Shown: one piece after another, positions 25,799-35,353 of the stretch | Layout: each line of letters starts with the position of its first letter | How positions within the stretch are numbered: position 1 is the first letter of the stretch | Source of the DNA: Streptomyces sp. FIT100 | GTDB taxonomy: Bacteria > Actinomycetota > Actinomycetes > Streptomycetales > Streptomycetaceae | DNA: 64,000 bases | Reading direction: 5' to 3' | Assembly (NCBI RefSeq): GCF_024584805.1 | Contig: NZ_CP075715.1 | Span: 2,158,001-2,222,000 of the forward strand | Program-made: the position numbers and the translations under genes | The notes under the pieces: model-generated | Databases searched by the model: none | Told to the model about the DNA's origin: nothing | The model's input: the letters and a program-made list of their open reading frames with translations, nothing else

Positions 25799-26637
25799 AG
25801 CGGCTGCTCAGGGGTGTCGCCTACGCGGTGATACCCGGCGAAGTGGCGCTCGTGGTCTGCCTGTTGGCGGGTGTACGGCCGCCCGCGCCGGTCCTGGCCG
25901 CCGCCGAGGTCGCGATGCTGGTGCTGCTCGTCGCCGAGGCGGCCGTCTTCGTACGACTGCGCCGCCAGGGCCACAGCAACCGGTCGGCCGTGCGGGAGCT
26001 GGTGCCCGAGCCGGTGCTCCGGCTCACCGGGCACGAGCTGCGGCTGATGTGGAGCTTCGTCCTGTGGGTCGCCCGGCGCCGCCACGGCGTCGGCCCGGAC
26101 GCGCAGGCGTTCGGGCACGCCCGCGACCAGGCCGCGCTCATGTTCGGCTTCGGCTTCGTGTGCGTGGTGGAGACCATCGGGATGTCCTACCTGCTGAGCG
26201 GCTGGCCGGTCGTGCACGCGATCGTCCTGGTCCTCGACGTCTACAGCGGCATCTTCTTCGTCTTCGGCCTGCACGCGGCCTCCGTCACCCGCCCGCACGT
26301 CCTGTCCCCGGAAGCGCTGCGGGTGCGCAAGGGGGCACACGTCGACGTGCGCATCCCGCTGGAGCGGATCGCCTCCGCCTCGTACGAGCTGCGGTTCACG
26401 CACACCCGGCAGGACGGCGTGCTGGACCTGGCCGTCGGCGGGCAGACCTCGCTCACCCTGGAGCTGTCCGAGCCCGTCGTCTCCGTGGGACTGCTGGGCA
26501 AGGAGCGCCGGGTGCGGACCGTACGCATCCACGCGGACGACGCCCGTGCGCTCCTGCGCGCCCTCACGCAGGCACGAAGCGCACTTTCGCCGCCGCCGGG
26601 TCTGCCTGCGGAGCGTCCAGCGGGCCGGCCCGGGTGA
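25795..26637 (+). CDS. Integral membrane protein of unknown function
   Basis: 280 residues with four likely transmembrane helices in the first 170 residues (for example VIPGEVALVVCLLAG, AMLVLLVAEAAVFVRL, FGFGFVCVVETIGMSYLL, and IVLVLDVYSGIFFVFGL). A soluble beta-rich C-terminal part of about 110 residues follows (VDVRIPLERIASASYEL). No transporter motif is apparent. It is translationally coupled to the MerR regulator and thus probably induced by its ligand, perhaps as a protective or transport protein. Its last 74 bp overlap the convergent RNB exonuclease gene. Confidence 0.75.
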   Translation: MKRLLRGVAYAVIPGEVALVVCLLAGVRPPAPVLAAAEVAMLVLLVAEAAVFVRLRRQGHSNRSAVRELVPEPVLRLTGHELRLMWSFVLWVARRRHGVGPDAQAFGHARDQAALMFGFGFVCVVETIGMSYLLSGWPVVHAIVLVLDVYSGIFFVFGLHAASVTRPHVLSPEALRVRKGAHVDVRIPLERIASASYELRFTHTRQDGVLDLAVGGQTSLTLELSEPVVSVGLLGKERRVRTVRIHADDARALLRALTQARSALSPPPGLPAERPAGRPG

Positions 26638-28030
26638 GCCGCACCGGCAGCTCCTCGCCGAGGGGGAGCGCCGCCCCGCCGCCGTCGACCCGGGCGACGA
26701 TCGCCGGGTCCCTCAACTGCACGGTACCGACGTCCGGTTCATGCTCCCGCACATCGACCACGAACGCGTCGAAGACCTCCCCGACCCGCCCCTCCAGCAC
26801 GGCCGCCTCGACGAGGTCCACGCACTCCCGCTCCACCGTGCCCGCGCGCCGCGAGCCCTCGGCCATCTCCTTCGGGAGCGCGTCCAGGGCCTCCGCCACC
26901 CAGGCGGGCGGCTCCCGGCCGGCGACAGCCGCCACGCACAGCTCGCCCGCGTACCGGTCGACGAGCCGGCGCAGCGGGGCGGTGCAGTGCGTGTACACGG
27001 CGGCGACGGCGGCGTGCACGGCCGGGTCCGGCAGGTGCCCGCCGCTGAACGCGGTGTAGCCGGCGCCCCGCAGCAGCGTCGTGCACTCCTGGAGGAAGGC
27101 CGCGTGCCGGTGGTTCGCCGGGTCGAGCGAGCGGACGACCTGCGCGTACGAGACGTGGTGCGGCCAGTCGATGTGCAGCGCCCGGGCCGTGCGGCGCAGC
27201 CGGGCGACCGCGCCGCCGGGGGCGGTCGGCAGGGTCCGCAGGATCCCGGTGCCCGCCTCGGTCATCAGCTCGGCCGCGGCCATGCCGGTGAGCAGGGAGA
27301 TCTGCGAGTTCCAGCCGTCCGCGGCGAGCGGGGCGCGGAACTCCAGCGCGTACGTGTGGTCCTCCTGGACGATCTCCTGCTCGGGGACGTTGAGCGAGAT
27401 GCCGCCCCGCTCGGCCTCCAGCCGCTCGCGCAGCAGCCCGACCTCCTTCAGCAGGGCGAGCGGCTCCTCGGCGGTCCCGGAGTCGATCTGCCGCTGCACG
27501 CCCGTGTAGTCGAGCTTGGCCCGGCTGCGCACCAGCGCCCGCCGTACGTCGGTCGAGACGGTCCTGCCGTCCGCGTCCAGGTCGATCGTCCACAGCAGCG
27601 CCGGGCAGGTCTGGTCCGGCAGCAGACTGGCCGCGCCCTCGGAGAGCACCGCCGGGTGCAACGGAACCTTGTCGTCGGGGAAGTAGAGCGTCAGCGCCCG
27701 CCGGTGCGCCTCGGCGTCGAGGGTGCCGCCCGGCCGTACGAACGCGGCGACGTCCACGATCGCGTAGCGCACGCGGTAGCCGCCGCCCGTGCGGCGCTCC
27801 AGGTGCATGGCCTGGTCCAGGTCGGTGGAGGTGGGCGGATCGATCGTGAAGAACGGGACGGAGGTCGCGTCGCGGTCGGGGAGCCGGGGCTCACGCGCCG
27901 CCCGCTCCGCCTCCGCGAGCACCTCGGCGGGGAAGCCGTCCGGCACGTCGAGCGCCGTACGCAGCGCGCACAGGGCCGCCAGCAGCGGAGCCTCGGCTGC
28001 GCAGACCGCATGCATCTGACGGCGGGGCAT
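26564..28030 (-). CDS. RNB-domain exoribonuclease (RNase II/R-like, short form)
   Basis: 488 residues made mainly of an RNB catalytic domain. The acidic site is in FFTIDPPTSTDLDQAMHLE. Further signatures are VRYAIVDVAAFVRPG, LTLYFPDDKVPLHPAVLSEG and YTHCTAPLRRLVDRYAGEL. Compared with full RNase R (700-800 residues) the N-terminal cold-shock domains are missing and the C-terminal S1 region is short, as in the actinobacterial RNB group. It degrades RNA 3' to 5'. The ATG at 28030 is chosen. A longer frame with a GTG at 28207 behind AAGGAAAGG would add a Pro-rich repeat and cannot be excluded. Confidence 0.88.
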   Translation of the reverse strand: MPRRQMHAVCAAEAPLLAALCALRTALDVPDGFPAEVLAEAERAAREPRLPDRDATSVPFFTIDPPTSTDLDQAMHLERRTGGGYRVRYAIVDVAAFVRPGGTLDAEAHRRALTLYFPDDKVPLHPAVLSEGAASLLPDQTCPALLWTIDLDADGRTVSTDVRRALVRSRAKLDYTGVQRQIDSGTAEEPLALLKEVGLLRERLEAERGGISLNVPEQEIVQEDHTYALEFRAPLAADGWNSQISLLTGMAAAELMTEAGTGILRTLPTAPGGAVARLRRTARALHIDWPHHVSYAQVVRSLDPANHRHAAFLQECTTLLRGAGYTAFSGGHLPDPAVHAAVAAVYTHCTAPLRRLVDRYAGELCVAAVAGREPPAWVAEALDALPKEMAEGSRRAGTVERECVDLVEAAVLEGRVGEVFDAFVVDVREHEPDVGTVQLRDPAIVARVDGGGAALPLGEELPVRLTRAGPLDAPQADPAAAKVRFVPA

Positions 28031-28080
28031 GGACCGAGCGTATGGCGGGGCCCGCGCACCCGCACCCCTGGGAGCCGGGC

Positions 28081-28161
28081 GGTTGGGAGCCGGGGTGGGA
28101 GCCGGACGGTTGGGAGCCGGGGTGGGAGGCGGGCGGTTGGGAGCCGGGGTGGGAGCCGGGC
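28081..28161. repeat. 27-bp tandem repeat, three copies
   Basis: Three adjacent copies of a 27-bp unit beginning GGTTGGGAGCCGGGGTGGGA, preceded by a partial copy. It lies in the divergent spacer between the RNB gene and yaaA. The unit length is a multiple of three, so if the RNB frame started upstream the array would encode repeats of PAPTPAPNR. Confidence 0.85.
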
Positions 28162-28240
28162 GGTGGTCACGGCGCGACCAGGGCCTACGCTGGCGCGGGG
28201 GCCGCACCCCCTTTCCTTACGTACGCAGAGGAGAACCACC

Positions 28241-29044
28241 GTGCTCGTGCTGTTGCCGCCGTCGGAGGGCAAGGCCGCTTCCGGCCGCGGGGCGCCGCTC
28301 AAGCCGGAGTCGCTGTCGCTGCCCGCCCTCTCAGAGGCGCGCGCCGCGGTGCTCGACGAACTGGTCGGGCTGTGCCAGGCCGACGAGGAGAAGGCCCGCG
28401 AGGTGCTCGGGCTGAGCGAGGGGCTGCGCGGCGAGATCGCGAAGAACGCGGCGCTGCGGACGGCCGGGGCGCGGCCGGCCGGGGAGATCTACACGGGCGT
28501 GCTGTACGACGCGCTCGGCCTCGCCACGCTCGACGCGGCGGCGCGCAGGCGGGCGCGGCAGTGGCTGCTGGTCTTCTCCGGGCTGTGGGGCGCGGTCCGG
28601 GTGAACGACCGCATCCCGTCGTACCGCTGCTCGATGGGCGTGAAGCTGCCGGGGCTCGGTGCGCTGGGCGCGCACTGGAGGGGCCCGATGGCCTCCGCGC
28701 TGCCCGAGGTCGCGGGCGGCGGGCTGGTCCTCGACCTCAGATCGTCGGCGTACGCGGCGGCGTGGCGGCCCAAGGGCGAGCTCGCGGGGCGTACGGCGAC
28801 GGTACGGGTGCTGCACGCGCCGACCCGGAAGGTCGTCAGCCACTTCAACAAGGCGACAAAGGGCCGGATCGTGCGGAGCCTGCTCGTGGCGGGGGCGGCG
28901 CCGACGGGTCCGGCGGAGCTGGTGGAGGCGCTGCGGGACCTGGGGTACGTGGTGGAGGCGGAGGCGCCGGGCGGTGCCGGCGGTGCCGGCGGGTCCGCCG
29001 GGAAGGCGTGGTCGCTGGACGTGCTGGTGGACGAGATCCACTAG
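28241..29044 (+). CDS. yaaA: YaaA family peroxide-stress protein (DUF328)
   Basis: 267 residues. Family signatures are LVLLPPSEGKAA at the N-terminus, GEIYTGVLYDALG, RIPSYRCSMGVKLPG and the basic SHFNKATKGRIVRSLL. In E. coli YaaA lowers free intracellular iron under hydrogen peroxide stress and binds DNA; in Streptomyces its role is inferred. A Gly/Ala-rich insertion (GGAGGAGGSAG) sits near the C-terminus. The GTG at 28241 has AGAGGAGAA upstream. It is divergent from the RNB exonuclease. Confidence 0.9.
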   Translation: MLVLLPPSEGKAASGRGAPLKPESLSLPALSEARAAVLDELVGLCQADEEKAREVLGLSEGLRGEIAKNAALRTAGARPAGEIYTGVLYDALGLATLDAAARRRARQWLLVFSGLWGAVRVNDRIPSYRCSMGVKLPGLGALGAHWRGPMASALPEVAGGGLVLDLRSSAYAAAWRPKGELAGRTATVRVLHAPTRKVVSHFNKATKGRIVRSLLVAGAAPTGPAELVEALRDLGYVVEAEAPGGAGGAGGSAGKAWSLDVLVDEIH

Positions 29045-29091
29045 GCGGGCCGGTGGGCGTGGCGCTGGACGTGTTGCATCCCGCGCCTGTT

Positions 29092-29123
29092 GCGCTATGT
29101 GCAACGCGCGTTGCACATAGCGC
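29092..29123. promoter_or_regulatory. Perfect 32-bp palindrome, candidate operator of the KDPG aldolase gene
   Basis: GCGCTATGTGCAACGC is followed directly by its exact complement GCGTTGCACATAGCGC. The palindrome ends 22 bp before the aldolase ATG. It contains several GTTGC/GCAAC half-sites, with another GTTGC at 29073-29077 and at 29089-29093. Such boxes are typical of IclR- or GntR-type operators; the cognate regulator is not in this window. Confidence 0.6.
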
Positions 29124-29145
29124 CTTGCTTGGGCAGGATGCGGGC

Positions 29146-29763
29146 ATGACCTCCGTGCTCGACCTCGCCCCCGTCATCCCTGTCGTCGTCATCGACGACG
29201 CCGCCGACGCCGTGCCGCTCGCCCGCGCCCTGGTCGCGGGCGGCCTGCCGGCGATCGAGGTGACGCTGCGCACGCCCGCCGCGCTCGACGCGATCCGGGC
29301 GATCGCGGACGAGGTGCCGGACGCGGTCGTCGGTGCGGGCACCGTCATCACACCGGGCGGCGCGGCGGCCGCGGCCGCGGCCGGTGCGCGCTTCCTGGTC
29401 AGCCCCGGCTGGACCGACCCGCTGCTGGACGCGATGCGGTCCTCCGGCGTGCCGTTCCTTCCCGGGGTGTCGACCGCGTCGGAGGTCGTCGCGCTGCTGG
29501 AGCGCGAAGTGACGGAGATGAAGTTCTTCCCGGCGGAGGCGGCGGGCGGCACGGCCTACCTCACCTCGCTGTCCGGCCCCCTGCCCCAGGCCCGCTTCTG
29601 CCCCACGGGCGGCGTGTCCCTGGCCTCGGCCCCGTCGTACCTGGCCCTGCCGAACGTGGGGTGCGTCGGGGGCACCTGGATGCTGCCCCCGTCCGCGCTG
29701 GCGGCCCACGACTGGGCCCGCGTGGAGTCCCTGGCCCGGGAGGCGGCTGCGCTTCGCGCGTGA
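29146..29763 (+). CDS. eda: 2-keto-3-deoxy-6-phosphogluconate aldolase (KDPG/KHG aldolase)
   Basis: 205 residues, a class I aldolase TIM barrel of normal family length. Diagnostic segments are VIPVVVIDDAADAVPLARAL, LPAIEVTLRTPAALDAI (catalytic Glu), VGAGTVITPGGAAAA, and the Schiff-base lysine in TEMKFFPAEAAGG (Lys126), then FCPTGGVSLASAPSYL. It splits KDPG into pyruvate and glyceraldehyde-3-phosphate in the Entner-Doudoroff route or in uronate/galactose catabolism. No dehydratase or KDG kinase gene is adjacent, so the pathway is open. A perfect 32-bp palindrome upstream suggests specific repression. Confidence 0.92.
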   Translation: MTSVLDLAPVIPVVVIDDAADAVPLARALVAGGLPAIEVTLRTPAALDAIRAIADEVPDAVVGAGTVITPGGAAAAAAAGARFLVSPGWTDPLLDAMRSSGVPFLPGVSTASEVVALLEREVTEMKFFPAEAAGGTAYLTSLSGPLPQARFCPTGGVSLASAPSYLALPNVGCVGGTWMLPPSALAAHDWARVESLAREAAALRA

Positions 29764-29788
29764 CGGGTTGGCACCCGGGGTGTTTGTG

Positions 29789-29877
29789 TCCTCAAGCGCC
29801 GGACGGGCTGGGGTGTTGGGGTTGCCCGGTGGCGGTGTGGTGGGCCGGGGTTCTTGTCCTCAAGCGCCGGACGGGCT
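29789..29877 (+). repeat. Dispersed 21-bp repeat, two direct copies
   Basis: TCCTCAAGCGCCGGACGGGC (plus one T) occurs at 29789-29809 and again at 29857-29877, each followed by a GC-rich spacer. The same sequence in inverted orientation occurs twice near 30441-30530. I know it as a common streptomycete intergenic repeat. Confidence 0.75.
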
Positions 29878-30087
29878 AGGTGTGTCGGGGTCGCCCGGCG
29901 GCGGGCGGTTGCCGTCCGGGTGGCGCTGCGGGGCTCGTGTTCGGGACGGCATGATTTACGGCACGCCGCCCGGGGTTGTGTGGGTGCCGCGTGTGTTGCG
30001 TGCCACAAATCACGCTTGAGTGTCCCGAACCCGACCCCTCCGCACCCCCCGGACCAGGTCACCGGCCATGGCCGACCCCGGTGGTCG

Positions 30088-30222
30088 GGTTGTGCCCACC
30101 CGTCCCGCCCTGCGGAACGCCTGCCCACAAACCAGGCGGCCACCTCACGTTTGTGGGCAGTCGTCCCGCTGGGGGTCCCCCCAGGACGAAGTCCTAGGGG
30201 GAGGGACGGGTGGGCACAAACC
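30088..30222. repeat. Nested inverted-repeat element (MITE-like)
   Basis: Outer arms GGTTGTGCCCACCCGTCCC (30088-30106) and GGGACGGGTGGGCACAAACC (30203-30222) are inverted copies with one indel. Inside lies a second pair, CTGCCCACAAAC (30121-30132) and GTTTGTGGGCAG (30149-30160). A third palindromic unit, GGGGGTCCCC to CCTAGGGGGA, spans 30171-30202. No coding potential is seen. Confidence 0.6.
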
Positions 30223-30440
30223 ACCCACCGGCCCGCAGACAGCGAACAACCCGCAGGCGCGACAACCACCCACCCACCCGCGCCCGGCGGACGACCCCGG
30301 GGCGGGGCCGTGCAGGGTCGGCCCCGCAGGAGACGGCGGCAGGCACCGGGCTCGCAACCCGACAAAACCTGTACGCCGCCGCCTCCGAGGAGTCGAGCCC
30401 GGAGGGGCCCCGAACCGCACCACCCACCGGACACACCCCA

Positions 30441-30530
30441 AGCCCGTCCGGCACTTGAGGACAAGAACCCCGGGTGCCCACCCGACACCGGGCAACACCG
30501 CACACCCCAAGCCCGTCCGGCACTTGAGGA
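30441..30530 (-). repeat. Dispersed 21-bp repeat, two inverted copies
   Basis: AGCCCGTCCGGCACTTGAGG (plus one A) occurs at 30441-30461 and 30510-30530. It is the reverse complement of the unit at 29789, with one base difference (A for G in the GCAC step). The four copies bracket the region as two head-to-tail pairs facing each other. Confidence 0.75.
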
Positions 30531-30586
30531 CAAAAAACCCGGATGCCCACCCGACAAAGGGCAACACCGCCCCGCCGCCCAAAGCC

Positions 30587-31902
<1,316 letters not shown>

Positions 31903-31903
<1 letters not shown>

Positions 31904-32646
31904 CAGAGGCCGGACTCCGACGTACGGACCAGGATGCGGCGGCAGTTCTCGCAGCGGACGACCGTGTCGGCCGCGGCCGCGCGCACCTCGTTCAGCTCGG
32001 TGATGTTGAGCTCGATGTGGCAGCCCTCGCAGCGGCGCTGGTAGAGGCGTGCCGCGCCGATGCCGCCCTGCTGCTCGCGCAGCTTCTCGTACAGCTTCAT
32101 CAGGTCGGCCGGCACGGACCCGGCGACGACCTCGCGCTCCTTGGCCACGGAGGCGGTCTCGCCGTCGAGCTCCTCGTACGCCGCGTCCCTGCGGGCGGTC
32201 GCGTCGTCCGTCTTGGCCTCGACCGAGGCGACGCGGCCGGTCAGCTCGCTGACGCGTTCCTGCGCGGACTCGCGGCGCTCCATGACCTCCAGCACGACGT
32301 CCTCCAGGTCGCCCTGGCGCTTGGCGAGCGAGACGATCTCGTGCTGGAGGCTCTCCAGGTCCTTCGGGGAGGTGACCGCGCCGGAGTCGAGGCGCTGCTG
32401 GTCGCGGGCGGCGCGCTGGCGCACCTGGTCGACGTCCTGCTCGGCCTTGGTCTGCTCGCGGGCGCAGTCGCTCTCCTCCGTCTGCGCGGCGACGAGCAGG
32501 TCGCGCAGTTGCGTGAGGTCCTTGTTCAGCGTCTCCAGCTCGGCGTGCTCGGGCAGCGACTTGCGCTTGTGCGCGATCTGCGACAGGCGGACGTCGAGGG
32601 CCTGGACGTCGAGGAGGCGGATCTGGTCGGCGGGCGCGGCGTTCAG
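31903..32646 (-). CDS. Coiled-coil C4-type zinc-ribbon protein, apparent CTG start
   Basis: 247 residues. About 190 residues of heptad-rich coiled coil (for example ERRESAQERVSELTGRVASV) precede a zinc ribbon formed by CEGCHIELN and CENCRRIL. This family is linked to the RNase H/phosphatase gene in actinobacteria and is thought to bind nucleic acid. The conserved N-terminus (NAAPADQIRLLDVQALDVRL) is preceded only by CTG. There is no ATG, GTG or TTG in frame for more than 20 codons on either side, and GGAG lies 9 bp upstream. CTGA overlaps the Nif3 stop codon. Confidence 0.85.
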
Positions 32647-33470
32647 TTGGGGGCTCCAGAGGTGTGGTGGGAGGACCAGGGGTCGGTGACCGTCTTCGAG
32701 ACGTGGACGCGCAGGTCCCAGCCGTGGCGGTCGGAAATCTCGTCGAGCTGGGCGGCGGCCTGTTCGCACCATGGCCATTCGGTGGCCCAGTGGGCGGCGT
32801 CGACCAGGCCGAGCTTCCCCGAGGGGGTCGCGTGCTGGGTCGCCTCGGACGCGGGGTGGTGGCGCAGGTCGGCGGTGAGGTACGCGTCCACGCCCGCGGC
32901 CCGTACGACGTCGAAGAGGCTGTCGCCGGAGCCGCCGCTGACGGCGACGCGGCGGACGATGGCGTCGGGGTCGCCGGCGACCCGGATGCCCTGCGCGGTG
33001 GCGGGCAGCCGCTGCGCGGCACGGGCGCCGAACTCACGCAGGGTGAGCGGGTGGTCGAGCTCGCAGATGCGGCCGAGCCCGTTCTCGGGCACGAGGGGGC
33101 CGGTGACGCGCAGTCCGAGCGCTCCGGCGAGGGCGTCGGAGACCCCGGGGTCGGCGGTGTCGGCGTTGGTGTGCGCGACGTGCAGGGCGATGTCGTGCTT
33201 GATGAGGGTGTGCACGACCCGGCCCTTGAAGTGGGAGGCCGCGACCGTCGTCGTACCGCGCAGATAGAGCGGGTGGTGGGTGACGACCAGGTCCGCGCCG
33301 ATGGCGATCGCCTCGTCGGCGATCTCCTGGACGGGGTCGACGGCGAAGAGGACACGGGTGACCCCGGCGTCGGGGTCACCGCAGACCGTGCCGACGGCGT
33401 CCCACTCCTCGGCCCGCTCGGGGGGCCAGAGGACGTCGAGCGCGGCGATGACTTCAGACAGACGGGGCAC
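32643..33470 (-). CDS. Nif3-like dinuclear metal-centre hexameric protein
   Basis: 275 residues. Metal ligands are visible in ADLVVTHHPLYLRGTTTV, AHTNADTADPGVSDALA and near the end in LVDAAHWATEWPWCEQAA. The middle has VAVSGGSGDSLFDVVRAAG, a family signature. Nif3/YbgI proteins form toroidal hexamers with two metals per subunit; their biochemical role is unsettled (GTP cyclohydrolase I type 2-like annotation). The GTG at 33470 opens the conserved VPRLSEVIAALD. It heads the three-gene unit Nif3-zinc ribbon-RNase H/phosphatase, with overlapping stops and starts. Confidence 0.9.
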   Translation of the reverse strand: MPRLSEVIAALDVLWPPERAEEWDAVGTVCGDPDAGVTRVLFAVDPVQEIADEAIAIGADLVVTHHPLYLRGTTTVAASHFKGRVVHTLIKHDIALHVAHTNADTADPGVSDALAGALGLRVTGPLVPENGLGRICELDHPLTLREFGARAAQRLPATAQGIRVAGDPDAIVRRVAVSGGSGDSLFDVVRAAGVDAYLTADLRHHPASEATQHATPSGKLGLVDAAHWATEWPWCEQAAAQLDEISDRHGWDLRVHVSKTVTDPWSSHHTSGAPN

Positions 33471-33660
33471 GGAGCAAAGGCTACCTGCCCGGCGCGCCGC
33501 ACCACCCTGTGCAGGCCCGCGACCGGTACCGCGCAGCACAACCACCCCTGCGAGCTCAGGCGAACCGCGAGACGGCCACCCTTATGTGTGAAGTGAGCGG
33601 TCTCGCGTTGTTCGGCTGGAAGTGCGAAAACTAGCTTCGGTGGCCGGAGGTGAACAGCCG

Positions 33661-34818
33661 ATGACAGTGTGTGCCATCGAGGAGGCCACGGAGGACGCGG
33701 CCGTTCGGCGAGCGGCGTTCACGATCAGCCCGGACGGCTGTTACGCGGCGCGGCTCGCGGGCGCCGGGGAGATGCGCTTCGCCGAGCGGTGGACGCTCGA
33801 CGGTCCCGAGCCGTACGCGGTGCCGCTGCCGCTCGACCAGCCCGAGGAGCCCGACGCGCAGGTGGCGCCGATGGCCGACGGGCGGGTGCTGATCAGCCGG
33901 CGGGTGGCGGACCGGCAGATGTTCTCGCTGCTCTATCCGACCGGCCCGGGTACGGGCGAACTGCCCCTCGGCGCGGTCGAGTCGGCGTCCGAGATGACGC
34001 TGCTCCCCCCGTCGCCGAACGGCACCTGTGTGTACGCCCTGGCCCATGGCGAGGGGGCGACGGCGGTGTGGCTGGTGGCCGGCGGGGCGTTCGGGCCCGA
34101 GCGGGTCGCACAGGTGCCTGGCCGCTGCTCGGGCGGGGTGTGGCTGGACCGTACGGGCCGGATGCTCGCCCTGGACCGGGAGGCGGACGGGATCACCAAG
34201 GCGGTGGCGGTCGATCTGGAACGGGGCGGCGAGGTGACGCCGCTGCTGCAGATCACCGAGGACAGCAACGACCGGCTGCTGCTCGCGGACGCCGAGAGCG
34301 GGCTGCTGCTGATCCGCTCGGACGCGGCGGGGCACGACCGGCTGGGGTGGGGAGTGCTGGGCAGTCTGCGGCCGGTGCGGTTCCCGGAGTGCCTGCGCCT
34401 GGCGGACGCCGCGGTGACGCCGTTCGCGATCCAGCCGGGGCAGGTGCTGATGCCGGAGAGCTGCGCGGTGGCGCTGCGGATCGACGCGGCGGCGGGCAGC
34501 TGGCTCGGCGTGTGGCGTCCTTCGGCGCGGCGCATGCGGCAACTGGCCGGGCCCGAGGGCTGGTTGACCGGCACGGGGCTGTGGACGAGGGAGGGGGTGC
34601 TGCATCTGCCGTACGCGACGGACGCGGTGCCCTGCGGGGTGGCGCGGACGGAGATACCGGAGGCCGCGTTCCAGCCCGAGACGGTCACCGTGATCACGGG
34701 ATCGGCACAAGCGGAATCCGCAGGTGGGGAACCGTGCGCGAGCGAGGGGGGTCCTGTCGTGTGCAGGCCGGTGCCGTTGCAGCAAGCGCCCCTGATCGGG
34801 CGGGTGGCGCCTGGTTAG
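33661..34818 (+). CDS. Streptomycete protein of unknown function, probable beta-propeller
   Basis: 385 residues with repeated short beta-strand blocks of the kind 'AAFTISPDGCYAARLAG', 'LLPPSPNGTCVYALAHG', 'GGVWLDRTGRMLALDRE' and 'NDRLLLADAESGLLLIRS', spaced about 50-60 residues, as in WD40/TolB-like propellers. There is no signal peptide and no catalytic motif. GGAGGTGAACAGCCG precedes the ATG at 33661; an in-frame GTG at 33622 lacks such a site. It is divergent from the Nif3 gene and followed by a small gene of unknown function. Confidence 0.72.
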   Translation: MTVCAIEEATEDAAVRRAAFTISPDGCYAARLAGAGEMRFAERWTLDGPEPYAVPLPLDQPEEPDAQVAPMADGRVLISRRVADRQMFSLLYPTGPGTGELPLGAVESASEMTLLPPSPNGTCVYALAHGEGATAVWLVAGGAFGPERVAQVPGRCSGGVWLDRTGRMLALDREADGITKAVAVDLERGGEVTPLLQITEDSNDRLLLADAESGLLLIRSDAAGHDRLGWGVLGSLRPVRFPECLRLADAAVTPFAIQPGQVLMPESCAVALRIDAAAGSWLGVWRPSARRMRQLAGPEGWLTGTGLWTREGVLHLPYATDAVPCGVARTEIPEAAFQPETVTVITGSAQAESAGGEPCASEGGPVVCRPVPLQQAPLIGRVAPG

Positions 34819-34902
34819 ACTTTCTCACCGGGGGCTGCGCGGCCGTACCGTCCGGCCCTTGCGACACGAAATCAGCGATCCACGACGGGGTGAACCTTTT
34901 CC

Positions 34903-35073
34903 ATGTCTGAAGCCCGAACCGACACGACCCAGGCACGTCCGCAGGGGGCGGGCGCGAGCCAGGCCGGGTCCGGCGGCGCCGGAAAGCACCGGGGCGGTGC
35001 GGCGCGGGAGGACGTCGCGCCCCCGGCCACGGCGGGCCGCCACCGCCGCCCCAGCGGCGGCGCAGGGCGGTAA
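34903..35073 (+). CDS. Small basic Gly/Ala-rich protein of unknown function
   Basis: 56 residues from the ATG at 34903 to TAA at 35071-35073. The product is polar and disordered-looking (MSEARTDTTQARPQGAG) with basic HRG and RHRR clusters towards the C-terminus (GKHRGGAAREDV, AGRHRRPSGGAGR). There is no recognised domain. It follows the propeller-like gene by 84 bp. The GACGGGGTGA stretch upstream is a modest ribosome site. The rare TAA stop and consistent GC-biased third positions give moderate support. Confidence 0.5.
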   Translation: MSEARTDTTQARPQGAGASQAGSGGAGKHRGGAAREDVAPPATAGRHRRPSGGAGR

Positions 35074-35268
35074 CCGGCGCTCGGCCGGTCCCGTTCCCGG
35101 GGGCTTCCGCCCCTGTCCCCCGCTCCTCGGGCGCCGGAGGGCCGGCCATACGGTCCGGACACCCGGCATCCGGACCCGGGGCGGGGAGGTGCGGGGAGAT
35201 GCAGTCGAGTCCGGATGAGCTGGGCCCGCCCCGGCCCGCACCCGGCGACGTGTGCGGGCCGGGGCGCT

Positions 35269-35353
35269 GTCCGGTCCGGAGCGCTGTCCGGTTCGGAGCG
35301 CTGTCCGGTTCGGAGCGCTGTCCGGTTCGGAGCGCTGTCCGGTTCGGAGCGCT
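35269..35353. repeat. 17-bp tandem repeat, five copies, ending in the SDR stop codon
   Basis: Five head-to-tail copies of GTCCGGTTCGGAGCGCT (the first has one C-for-T change). The last bases of the array coincide with the stop codon of the minus-strand SDR gene. The array is not in a coding frame that can be supported, and 17 bp would shift frames between copies. Confidence 0.9.

Larger units (their letters stand above)
29764..30586. other. Repeat-rich intergenic region without a supported gene
   Basis: An 823-bp gap between the aldolase and the RNase H/phosphatase genes. Long frames exist on both strands but consist of repeats and lack ribosome sites or recognisable domains. It holds two pairs of a 21-bp repeat and a nested inverted-repeat element, listed separately. 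Confidence 0.7.

Noticed and set aside
35269..35353. Direct repeats that could suggest a CRISPR array
   Set aside because: The units are 17 bp and directly adjacent, without variable spacers, and no cas genes are present; this is a minisatellite. The same holds for 55601-55895.
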